Source of the DNA: Saccharomycopsis phalli
Taxonomy: Eukaryota > Ascomycota > Saccharomycetes > Ascoideales > Saccharomycopsidaceae
Direction of reading: 5' to 3'
Assembly (NCBI GenBank): GCA_020342235.1
Contig: CP073214.1
Location: forward strand, 1 to 64,000
DNA: 64,000 nucleotides
The position numbers and the translations under genes are program-made. The notes below the pieces were generated by a model. The model was not told where the DNA came from. It made no database searches and saw nothing but the letters and a program-made list of their open reading frames with translations. Below are positions 19,551 through 28,951 of the stretch, piece after piece (position 1 is the first letter of the stretch; every line of letters begins with the position of its first letter).

Positions 19551-21205
19551 ATAATAATAATAATGTTTATTTACTTCTATAGCTATACTAGGCTCCCCAG
19601 AAGGGTGAGATTGATATTTCACCGTCTAAAAAACTAAGGACGGCGCCGCTAATGTTGGAGTCGAGAGAAAACCCTTTGAATGGGGATAAAAACTTTCGAC
19701 TTGATCTTTAAGAAACTGTTTAAGAGAAATGACTCAGAAAGGGCTATGGAGTCTCGCCCCCCGAGGGGGACTACCTGCCCGGCCGCCCTTCTTATGTACT
19801 GCAAAAGGAAAAGGTGTCTACCCGTCCAGCACTAACGTGTAGAAACCTATAAGAGAATGAATTGATTTTGCGTCTGTAAAGAGGCGGCGAATCTGCGCTC
19901 TGGTTGTGAGGCCTTCGCCGATTGTTTCCTGAGTTCGGAATACCTCTAAACATGGGCATGATAGGTCGTGGAATATTGTTGGGGAGGGATTGTCGCACCT
20001 AGGGCACTTCGGATCACACTCGGGATTGAATTGTTTCTTGATGGTACATGATACCAAGCTTTTTCCACTTAGGAGTTGGCTTATCAGGCTCAAAATATTC
20101 TTTGGGCCGGCTAAGGCCTCGGCTAGTAGGAGTTTATCTTTAGCGGTGGTAACCACCGGTGAATCCGTTCCGCGTAGAGTTCTATAGTGGGCCGGGAGAG
20201 TAATCTCGCCAGTGTCCACTAGTTTTTGCCATTCCTTGGTCATCTTTGTGTTTATTTGGTCTTTAAGGGCCCATTTCTTTCGTCCCTGCAGGGCTGAACT
20301 CTGACTATCTGACAGTTCCGAATGGGTTTGGACTAACACTTCTGCATGATGGTCTATATTTGATGCAGCTTCTTTAAATGATCTTTGGTATGGCGCACTT
20401 ATGCCAAGACTTTCAAAGGATTCTCGTATGAGAGGGTATGAGTAGGCGTCCCGGTTTGTGACCCCGAGTACTATTTGCTTATTGATGCTATCTTGTAGAG
20501 GGTTTTTTATGTTAGTGTTAGTGAACCATCTCACACACTTTTCTATCGCGGCTCGTTTTAAAAGAAGTTGGATCGGAAGCATCCCTGCTTCGATATTGAG
20601 GATTCCGGTCAGGGTCGGTTTCAACATGCCAAGTGCATTACGCAATGAAATGTTGTAACATACTCTGATGGCTTCGATCTGGGTCTTGGTTAGCTTATGG
20701 TAGAAAATCTCTAGTCCATATGTGATGAGGGGTAGCGCGCATGTCTTGAACAAGATTAGCGTGGTCTTCCCTCGGGTTCCATTGGTGATGCGACTAATGG
20801 CCTGTATCCGTCCAGTGGTTCTCTTCAAACGAAGTGTCATGTTCCTAATGTGTTGTCTGAAACTAAGTTTTGAGTCTAAGGATATCCCTAGTAGTTTCAC
20901 CTCTGTGGACTCTTTCTTTATTGTTCCGTCTGGAAGGTGGAGAATTGAGCCGCATGATTTTGCAAAGAATCTGATGTATTGTAATTTTTCCCCGTAGTCA
21001 AAGCCTGTGTAGTTTTCTTGGGCCCACTGGTGGCATATGCTGAGGCTCTGTGAGAGCGCCCTCTGGATTGTCCGCTGTCCGCTTGTCTTGTATATGGTTA
21101 TGTCATCGATAAAGCCAATTACTTTGACCCTATGGTCTCGTAGTCGCTTATAGAGGTCGTGGGTGTAGATCATGAAAAGGATAGGCGAGATCGGCGAGCC
21201 CTGAG
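19551..21205 (-). mobile_element. 5'-truncated LINE retrotransposon with (ATT)n tail
   Basis: A non-LTR retrotransposon in minus orientation, bounded by a perfect 12-bp target duplication. Its 3' end is a short ATT repeat, not poly(A), resembling the TAA tails of I-type elements. The 3' UTR carries the GAGAAAACCCTTTGAA block shared with the other LINE tails in this window. The 5' end is truncated just before the reverse-transcriptase motif QGSPISP. The exact duplication implies a recent insertion. It sits inside a third-family LTR-like repeat. Confidence 0.88.
19818..21205 (-). CDS. LINE reverse transcriptase, C-terminal part
   Basis: An open frame of more than 450 codons on the minus strand. 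The reading continues upstream of the first ATG (21173) through PQGSPISPILF to the truncated end of the element. It contains the catalytic GFIDDITIY (the YxDD-equivalent box), the thumb region GISLDSKLSFRQHI, ALPLITYGLEIFYH, and a C-terminal CPRCDNPSPTIFHDLSCPC zinc-binding motif of CCHC type, found at the end of many APE-type LINE proteins. No endonuclease domain remains because of the 5' truncation. I see no separate RNase H. It belongs to the element and is not a host gene. Confidence 0.85.
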
Positions 21206-21317
21206 GCCTCCAAAATATTTAGTTCAGAATTTTATATACACAATGTATATTACTGTAACGATTGGAACAATGTATAATTATTATAGTAGCTACTGATAGT
21301 TCTGTGCTCCGAACCTA
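21206..21317 (+). mobile_element. LINE target duplication and right part of LTR-like copy B
   Basis: The right target duplication (21206-21217) is followed by TTTAGTTCAGAATTTTATATACACAATG, resembling 7310-7340 of copy A, and the segment ends CCTACA before the next LINE tail. Confidence 0.45.
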
Positions 21318-21440
21318 CAATAATATTTATTTTTGTATTTAGCTGTATATTGTCTCCGGTATTGCGGTTATTCGGCACATATATTTTCACTCAGTAACAT
21401 CCTGAGGCAGCAATGCAGTTAAAGAAAACCCTTTGTCAGC
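21318..21440 (-). mobile_element. LINE 3'-end relic
   Basis: A short AAT tail and about 120 bp of LINE 3' UTR, closely matching 2802-2940 (TTTAGCTGTATATTGTCTCCGG, CATCCTGAGGCAGCAATGC, GAAAACCCTTTGTC). No coding sequence is attached. Confidence 0.7.
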
Positions 21441-21545
21441 CCTCAGTTGCAATAAATAAATGAACCAGTAAATAATAAACTTCAACATTTTTATATTCAT
21501 CAGCTGCTGCACATACTAGGGATAGTTTAAAATGCTTATTATGAT

Positions 21546-22472
21546 TTAGGAAGACTTCACATTTGCATCCATCTCGATATTGATTGTGTCGCTAGATAAC
21601 GACAGGATTTCTCTATAGAAATTCTCTCTTTCCAATTCAATTGGATTGCCAAATGGCATTGAAATAACAAAAAGCAAACAAACAAAAAATATTAAGAGAG
21701 CATCGAACACGTAAATAAAAACCTCATGGGAGGCAATAAATCCATCATTACCCTCAATGAACTCCACAGTTCTGACAGTCGATCTCACAAGAATAAGTAG
21801 CGAGCAAGCAATTAAATTATAGTTGAGAATATGCCAATTGGTTTGATAGAATGGATGCATTATCTTACCGATATTTGCCGCAAACTTAACCTCCGATAAC
21901 GAGAAGATTCCAAAAAAGACGATTTGCAAGACTAACCCACCAACCACTATTCTAGCACCAATCTTCTGTGTAGAAGCTTGGGTCATAAGTCCTCCGCCAC
22001 CACCTTGAATAATAAAACTAACAAGGTCCCCTGAAACAAATGTGGTGGTAATATAACGGGACGGGACAATAGATAAACTAGTGCTCTCAAGGCAAATTAA
22101 AAGACGCCCAAATATCATGTATATAGAAGCAGCCTGGAAAGCAGGAGCAATCAAGATTAAAAGGGTCTGACCAATATAGAAATGAATTGAGCTGGGATCA
22201 TGAGAAGAGGCAATTCTGAAGCCATATCCAATTGCTTCAAATAAACATCCAAGCAAAAAAGGGATATACTTATATGACATAGTATTAACTACCTTTCGAA
22301 GCTTTTTAACTTGCTCTTCAGTAATTTGATCTGGCACAGGTATCTTCAGCTTCTTTCTGTAGTAAAGAATTAAGCATATCAACGCAAAAAATCCAAGAAA
22401 GAATAACGTTAGAAAGAGAGAAGCAGCTCCTCTGGATGGATGATATTTGTAAGGAACAAAATTGTTGGCCAT
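21546..22472 (-). CDS. RTA1-family membrane protein (lipid-translocating exporter type)
   Basis: A 308-aa protein with about seven hydrophobic segments and the family's signatures: FLLGCLFEAIGYGFR in the N-terminal half, the loop VSGDLVSFIIQGGGGG, and RSTVRTVEFIEGNDGFIASHEVFIYVFDALL near the C-terminal helices. RTA1/RSB1 relatives sit in the plasma membrane and confer resistance to sphingoid bases, 7-aminocholesterol and azole stress; the exact substrate here is unknown. The ATG at 22472 is the first in frame and the length is normal. Two perfect TCCGCGGA sites lie 61 and 111 bp upstream, fitting zinc-cluster drug-response control. It stands alone between LINE debris, so it is a subtelomeric accessory gene. 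Confidence 0.9.
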   Translation of the reverse strand: MANNFVPYKYHPSRGAASLFLTLFFLGFFALICLILYYRKKLKIPVPDQITEEQVKKLRKVVNTMSYKYIPFLLGCLFEAIGYGFRIASSHDPSSIHFYIGQTLLILIAPAFQAASIYMIFGRLLICLESTSLSIVPSRYITTTFVSGDLVSFIIQGGGGGLMTQASTQKIGARIVVGGLVLQIVFFGIFSLSEVKFAANIGKIMHPFYQTNWHILNYNLIACSLLILVRSTVRTVEFIEGNDGFIASHEVFIYVFDALLIFFVCLLFVISMPFGNPIELERENFYREILSLSSDTINIEMDANVKSS

Positions 22473-22532
22473 TGAATGTTTTTGTCACTGATTTCATCTT
22501 TATCAGGAGGGATGCACTTTATATGAATGTCT

Positions 22533-22590
22533 TCCGCGGAACTCTCACGGACGCGGGACCTTGGCTAATCATCCGCCTCGATTCCGCGGA
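22533..22590. promoter_or_regulatory. Pair of TCCGCGGA (PDRE-type) sites
   Basis: Palindromic TCCGCGGA at 22533-22540 and 22583-22590, exactly 50 bp apart and 61-118 bp upstream of the RTA1-family ATG. This is the classic pleiotropic drug response element bound by Pdr1/Pdr3 in Saccharomyces, where RSB1 and RTA1 are targets. In this species the binding factor could be another Zn2Cys6 protein. Confidence 0.75.
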
Positions 22591-23754
22591 AGGCCTAGCC
22601 ACCTCGGTCACTAATATTAAAGATATTCCCATAAATAATGAATTACTACCTAATCAAAATATTCCTTTTTACTAGCTGACTAGTTCAAAAATAACAATAT
22701 TAGCAAAGGTAACTCAAAGGCATTCATAGTGAGATTGTTCCGCTGAAAATTTTTTTTTCTGTGCCCTTATGTACATCCACATCGGGGCCCTTCTGAAAAA
22801 TAGTAGCTTAGTTTAGTTTCGTAGGCCTGCATAATCATAGCCTGCTTATTCGAATAGAACAGATGCAAGTTACAATAAAATAGTAACAGTAAGTATACTT
22901 TGTAAATTTTATGGAAGGGTTTCTCAAGTTATGCTTATATATAATTCGCTATTGTCTATATTAGTGTTTCTTGCCATCTCGTTCTATATTGATGAAAGTG
23001 CCATTTCCCTTTTAAGCGAGAACTGAGCGTGTCATGTCACTGTATAAGGAAAAACTCCTGTCACACAACTTGGCCACTTATTATATACACTAATAATGGG
23101 GCCGTACTTTAATAGTCTAATTTGTTCATGTAAATGTCCCATGTAACTCATGAATATTCAAGTCTGAATATTGGAATAGATTACAATGGGGATTATTAAT
23201 ACGAGTTATTTAAGAGTACGGCGGCCCCAGGCTCCCAAGGAGATTTGATACTTCATGGTATACCACTAATGACGGCACCACTATTTAGACAGAGGAAGAA
23301 AAACCTACTCACAGGGATAGAAAGATTCCAGCTAGCATTTGTGAGAGGTGGCAGTGAGCTTTCGCCTAAATTGATGGTAGCTCTGGCCATCTTCTTACAA
23401 TACAGACGGTATCCATTGCTCTACATATACAGGAATCGTGCTAGACCTACCTCACTTTGATCTTGTACCTGTACTAGGATCTACTTGAATCTAGCATCGG
23501 TTATACCACACATAGGTACAGTTTTATTACATTAGTGACTTATTAGGAAACCATAATGGCTTTGAAATAATAATTGTGGATGTACAATGAGAGTGGAATA
23601 GCGCCACCCAGAGATCTCTAATCATAAACACGTCGAGCCAAAGCCCGGTCCATATCAATATGCTACAAACAATACAGATCAATAAAAAAAAGCAGCAAGG
23701 GCACCCCTGCCCAACCGTTCCATCATTCAAAAAAATCTAACATTAATAGCCCCG
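22591..23754. other. Long stretch without a supported gene
   Basis: AT-rich. A 71-codon frame at 23245-23460 (LHGIPLMTAPLFRQ...) has no recognisable family and may be element debris. I see no tRNA or repeat with a clear partner. Confidence 0.4.
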
Positions 23755-24110
23755 CTAATCCCAGATCGTACAACCTTTGATGACATTATTAAAATACTTG
23801 AAAAGCGAGCGAAGTACGCAGTAGAATAAAAAATATTTACATAAAACCCTTCTCCTCATATAGAGTAGCTACAACGCTTATGCATCTGGATAATAATAGA
23901 AATGGCTTCAGAGCAAACAATTAAAGAGTGGCAGGAAACCACTATGTCTTGTGTAACCACCTTCCAGCACGCTATCAAAGAGCACAACTTAATGTCAGAC
24001 ACACACACAGCACACGATAACAAATTGATACGACTCTTTGAATACAAACACTCAAATTTTAAACGATGTGGAATTACTTCTCCACCATACACCGCCTTCA
24101 ATGCCTAGGT
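23755..24110 (+). mobile_element. LINE coding relic (plus strand)
   Basis: Plus-strand text DDIIKILEKRAKYAVE and MASEQTIKEWQETT aligns with the relic at 24750-25215 (DAVARILEKQADYALE, VSEQITKE) and with TKMTKEWQKL of the LINE protein at 19818-21205. Stops interrupt it. It is old. Confidence 0.6.
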
Positions 24111-24629
24111 CTCATAGGTGCACGATTCCACTCACGAAGAGAAGATTACTTAGCTCAGCCAGAAGAATAGTCAGTGCACTATAATTGGTCTTTGCCGACC
24201 ATAAATCAATTCACATTGTTGAAGTTTATAGTTTATCGGAACGGCTAGCCATGATTAATTAGGATATGTCTATAAACTTCTTAAATAATTGTGTGGTTCC
24301 TTCATATTGAATAACCGGATGGGCGTGATAGCTAAAGGATAACTGAGTCCATGTCATAGTGGAATTCCCATCTTTTATAGAAGGTTGATTGTTTCTATAC
24401 ATATGTTCAGGCATTGTCCACACACTTATGTATAGACAATGCTTGTACCACTATTAATCAGTCATGTTTAGTATCTACGGATTCAGTCAGCAAACCACTG
24501 AGCCACGACACACATACTTATAAAGCTCTATCAGAAAATGACAAGGCGAGCCACATTCAACGCATCATGAGATTCAGCGGCTAAACTTGTCCTTGACAAA
24601 GACAACAAGGCTTCTCTCAGATGATTTAT
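24111..24629. other. Gene-free stretch between LINE relics
   Basis: No coding feature is recognisable. One inverted pair (CATTGTCCACACACTTATGT / ACATAAGTGTGT-like text around 24415-24445, with TATAGACAATG) suggests a weak hairpin. Nothing else is supported. Confidence 0.3.
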
Positions 24630-25480
24630 GAATATATCATGCAAAAACCCGGTTCGCTTGAGTTTGTTCCAAACTACTCAGATTGACGAAAACACAAGAG
24701 TTACAATCCCCAAGCGCCTTCTTATCCAGGTCATGCTAAAGGTAACAGCCCACATATCACAGGTATCAGAATATTTGATGCTGTTGCTCGAATACTTGAA
24801 AAACAAGCGGATTATGCACTAGAGGAAAAACGACTCAAAGAAGACCCATCACCGATACAGGACCTACAACGATCCCGCATCCAGATGCTCAACGGAATAG
24901 TCTCAGAGCAGATAACCAAAGAGTGACAAGAAACTGTTACCTCTCGTAGCGACTCATTTCCTAACCGCAGAAGTACCCACGAAATATGAGAGGCATGCCC
25001 CTCAAAGTGCACCGAGATGAAGCGAAGCTCCTCCTCATGGAGGAGCTCGCAGGTTCAAAGCCAGTACTCAGTCTATAGCTCAATTTCTCAGCGGAAAAAG
25101 CCTCACAGATGGCTCGTCACTCAAAATATTTGGCAATAAAGTCCCAAAAAGGAAAAGATGCGGACACCCTCCCCTTCCACCATATATGTCCACCGGTGCT
25201 CCGAGCTCCCAGGTACCCTAATTCTATCATGAATTGATGGAATACTACGGTCCCCTAGTGGAATACCCATCATGATTTATAAACTACTTGCCAACCAGAA
25301 ACCAGTCTGCAAATTTGGTAACAAGGGCCACCAGGCTTCTTTCACATCCACTGCAAGCACTATGTATCAACAATACAACTGCTCCAATCGAAGTTTTTAA
25401 TCCCAAGTAGCCGAATGAGGGTTGGCAAAGAGTATTTTCTTCAACAGCAATGCTGCCTCAGGATTTTCCCTATTATTATT
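24630..25480 (+). mobile_element. LINE relic with 3' end (plus strand)
   Basis: Shifting plus-strand frames give HAKGNSPHITGIRIFDAVARILEK, DEAKLLLMEELAGSKPVLS and IAQFLSGKSLTDGSS. These match the LINE protein AKDKLLLAEALAGPKNILS and ISQLLSGKSL. The 3' UTR blocks (GAGGGTTGGCAAAGAGTATTTTC, TGCTGCCTCAGG) and an ATTATTATTA tail follow at 25400-25480. Multiply broken. Confidence 0.7.
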
Positions 25481-26030
25481 AAATAAAGACAAAAGGATAT
25501 ACTCATCCAGAACCAACGTGTAGGAAGCACCCCATAAGTGAGTGAACGGCATTTGCGTCTGTGAAGTGGCCATAAACTTGCGCCCTGGTTAGGAGGCCTT
25601 CGCCTGTTGTTTCCTGGTTTGCGAGTAGCTCTAAAAGTGAACATAATAGGTCATGAAAGATTGTTGGGGAGGTATTATCGCACCTGGAGCACTTGGGATC
25701 GCAGTCAGGGTTAAATTATTTCTTAGTTGTGCTTGATACCAAGCTTTTTCAACATAGAAGTTGACTGATCAGTCTTAAAATTTGCATTGTACCAGCTAAG
25801 GCCTCAAAGAGTGAAAGTTTATCTTTGGCAGTAGAAACCACAGGTGAATCCGTTCCGCATAGAGTTCTATAGTGGGCTGGGAAAGTAATCTCGCCAGTAC
25901 CCACTACAATCCTGTTAATTATACTGAACAGAGGGGAACAGGATTTCTTCAATATCCAAGAAACATAATCGCCAAGAATTTTTCCTAGAAGTGTATATTT
26001 TTGGCTGGGATCGCTCAAACTAGGATTTAA
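25481..26030 (-). mobile_element. LINE coding relic (minus strand), tail-to-tail
   Basis: The minus strand encodes VGTGEITFPAHYRTLCGTDSPVV and AKDKLSLFEALAG, close to VDTGEITLPAHYRTLRGTDSPVV and AKDKLLLAEALAG of the LINE at 19818-21205. The zinc-motif region and C terminus follow toward 25490. Broken in several places. Its 3' end abuts that of the plus-strand relic. Confidence 0.75.
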
Positions 26031-26527
26031 TTGCCTTGGATCTGTCCAAGTTATGGAATATAGTCAATTCACACAAGATGGTCAAATGCACCACAATATT
26101 TGGTTTATTTGTTTGTTCACGTGATAGTTTACCTACCCTACCTGAAGAATAATACAGGGATACTCAACTATAGCAGAACTATTATTATTTCACTGATAGT
26201 TAGTCACGCGCGAAGGAATTTATTATGACGGACGTCATATTATTTCTTCTATCCTGACTATTCTGCTGTAAAAGTAATCTTATGTGTTTGGCGTGAATTT
26301 CTCCGCACTGCTGATTCGGGTGGTTCCCGCCCTTCACAGACAGTTTTTCTTTGTGAACTATTTCGTGAAATTTCGTCATAATACCCATTTTGCACCAATG
26401 AAATGCTTACCAACTCCCTAAATTTTGCGCAAGTAATATTTTAATCAAGAGAAATTATATTGTAGCCACAGTTCTTATTACTATTAAACAATAGATATTC
26501 CAGAGTTTTTTATCCCGGTTACCAACC
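26031..26527 (+). promoter_or_regulatory. Upstream region of the DUF1479 gene
   Basis: A gene-free 497-bp stretch. It contains CGGGTGGTTCCCG at 26317-26329, an inverted CGG-N7-CCG pair typical of sites for homodimeric Zn2Cys6 factors, about 200 bp before the ATG. A Zn2Cys6 regulator gene lies 5 kb away in the same block, so it is a candidate for binding here; that link is inference. Confidence 0.45.
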
Positions 26528-27964
26528 ATGACAAAAACTACTTCCAAAGAGTATTCCATTCTTCCAGATCAGTTAGAGCCGCGATTTGCTGAAATTAAGA
26601 AGGCATTAGTCAAACCAGAAAACATAACCGCGGTCACTGAATCATGGAAAAGGTTACTTCTAGCTTTAGAGAAGGAAGCCGCCCAGATTTCCAAGGATGG
26701 GCCTTCGAGAGTACCTACATTTGAGTGGAGCGAAATTCAGAAGAACAATTTTCATTTAACTGATGATCAATTGAAGATATTCAAGAGTAGAGGTACCGCT
26801 CTTGTTAAAGGTGTGGTTGACAGAGAGCAAATAGATAAGTGGTTCAATGAGTTAGTTGCCTTTATTAAGGAGCATCCTGAGACAGGTGGGTATCACTATC
26901 CGAATGGTGCTTCCATGTACAATGTATTCTGGAGTAAGGCACAAACTGAAGCGAGATTCCACCCAGAGATAGTTAAACTTTTCAAGTTATTTAGCAACAC
27001 ATTCCATGTAAGCAATACTAAGAACTCTTACTTGGATCTTGATACACAAGTTGTTTACGGAGACAGAATCCGCATTAGACAGCCAGGCCAGAAAGCAGAT
27101 CTTCCTTTGCATTTAGACAGCTCCTCCATAGAAAGATGGGAGGACATCAAGTTTAGGGAAACATACAGTGAGATATTTGAGGGAAATTGGGAGAATTGGG
27201 ATCCTTGGAGACTTGATGAGAGACAATTTGCCCAAGAGGACTTATATAAGTATCTTGGTGAAGCGCGTTCTACAAATTCTATTAGCTCTTCCTTCAGAAC
27301 CTTACAGGGCTGGCTTAGCTTGTCAGATAACAAGTCTGGTGAAGGTACTTTACGTGTACTTCCATCTGTTAAGTTAGCTATTTCCTATATTTTGCTACGG
27401 CCATTATTCTGGCAAGATCCAGTTCTGGGAAACATTGATGATTATAAGATTGATTTAAGTACTTCAAAATTTCCTGGAACCAAGCCTTCTTTTGGTCAGA
27501 TCCTAGTTGAGCCATCATTATTTCCCCACCTCCAGAGCTACCAGTCTGTTGTCGGTATTCCAGATGTAAGTAAGGGCGATTTCATATTTTGGCACGTTGA
27601 CTTGCCTCATGAAGTTGACCCACTTCATGAAGGACCGACACATTCAAGTGTCTTCTATTATTCTATCTCACCGCTCGCTCCTGGAAACATTGAAACTTTA
27701 CTAGACACCAGAAATTCTTGGAAAAAGAATATATCTCCTATTGATTTCAGATCACAGTTACCTGCTGGTACAGTAGAGTATCAAGGAGCCGATGATAAGA
27801 ATCTTCCCGATGAAGACTCAAAGAGATCGATGGGATTAGCGCCATTTGATTTGACTGGTGATCTAACAGATGCACAAAAGAGTATCAGAATTATCGCTAA
27901 CCAGGCCCTAGAAACTGGTTCCTTCGATTTGGAAAGTTTCTTAAAAAAAGTGGAGAGAGGCTAG
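26528..27964 (+). CDS. DUF1479 protein, putative Fe(II)/2-oxoglutarate dioxygenase
   Basis: A 478-aa protein of the DUF1479 (YbiU-like) family, which has the double-stranded beta-helix fold of 2-oxoglutarate-dependent oxygenases. Candidate iron ligands are H195 and D197 in LPLHLDSSS and H361 in FWHVDLPHEVD (H356 as an alternative). The N-terminal region has PTFEWSEI and YPNGASMYNVFWSKAQ, conserved in the family. No signal peptide or membrane segment is visible, so it is probably cytosolic. The family's substrate is unknown. It is the first gene of a seven-gene accessory block containing two sugar-type permeases, a regulator, an NCS1 permease and hydantoinase-like and lactamase-like enzymes, so oxidation of an uptake substrate is possible. 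The length is normal and the frame intact. Confidence 0.85.
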   Translation: MTKTTSKEYSILPDQLEPRFAEIKKALVKPENITAVTESWKRLLLALEKEAAQISKDGPSRVPTFEWSEIQKNNFHLTDDQLKIFKSRGTALVKGVVDREQIDKWFNELVAFIKEHPETGGYHYPNGASMYNVFWSKAQTEARFHPEIVKLFKLFSNTFHVSNTKNSYLDLDTQVVYGDRIRIRQPGQKADLPLHLDSSSIERWEDIKFRETYSEIFEGNWENWDPWRLDERQFAQEDLYKYLGEARSTNSISSSFRTLQGWLSLSDNKSGEGTLRVLPSVKLAISYILLRPLFWQDPVLGNIDDYKIDLSTSKFPGTKPSFGQILVEPSLFPHLQSYQSVVGIPDVSKGDFIFWHVDLPHEVDPLHEGPTHSSVFYYSISPLAPGNIETLLDTRNSWKKNISPIDFRSQLPAGTVEYQGADDKNLPDEDSKRSMGLAPFDLTGDLTDAQKSIRIIANQALETGSFDLESFLKKVERG

Positions 27965-28951
27965 CCCTGCTATTCGTTAAGATAATGACAAAAGATTGAC
28001 GCTCGGTCAAAATGAAGTCAAATAGTTATATATATCATAGTGTCTATCGTATTTGATTGAGTCGTAAGCAATCGAATAAATTCAGATGAATACCACGATA
28101 ACGGATATGCCTTAAGAGGAGCTTAATCGATACAGAGAGGTCCTCTCATGCTTTTTTCTCTTTTAATTTGAGTTGAGCACTCGCCATAATATGACAAGAA
28201 AAGCACAAACACAGTGTTTGTTATAGTCAGTTGAATCTTGCCATTTTCTATCTATGGCCCTTGTCGCAAAATAAATAAATCTACCTGACCCTGCCCGGGC
28301 AGAAAACCGAAAACAATAGGATAAGAATAAAAGAATAGCAATGTTAAACGGAATAAAGCGACATTGTGCGCGCAATTATACTCGCAAGAGCTAATGCAAG
28401 TCCCCTAAATGACAACATGACAAGAGTTGTCAATTACTAGAGAGCAATAATAAATAATTTCATAGTCGAATACTCTATTGTAATTGATTTCAGGATCAGA
28501 TCTTTGATTTATAGTGGCCAGATCGTCGGCTTGTAGTGACCAGATCTTCAACTTTTCAATCAAACCACCTCATTGACACAAAAGCTTGTCAATATGTTCA
28601 GTAGTACATGCTATTGTAATATTTTGCTTCACAGTTGCTTCCGTATAATGCAGAAATAAATAGCTTAATTCTTGTTATCATTCAACTATTTTCTATCGTA
28701 TATATACTGAGAAAAAAGATGTTGTTTCCTTAATGTAACCCTACTTTATTTGTTGGGCATAATTCACACGTTGTATCACTGACATACGCATCCTGTTACC
28801 TTTGATCTCTGCTACCAGCAAGACTCGCACTTTGATGCCTAAATCATTATATTATATTTGAGCAGAAAGAGATAGAAATCTACTTATTCGAATTACATCA
28901 CGATTTTTAGAAAACAAGATTAAGTACTTATAATTTTTTGGATTATATCAC
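27965..28951. other. Gene-free intergenic stretch (convergent genes)
   Basis: The 987 bp between the convergent DUF1479 and MFS genes. It is AT-rich with no RNA gene or repeat partner that I can see. It is unusually long for a convergent spacer in yeast, so a lost gene is possible. Confidence 0.4.

Noticed and set aside
23245-23460. 71-codon plus-strand frame as a gene
   Set aside because: No recognisable family, and it lies in a region of element debris; kept only as a note.
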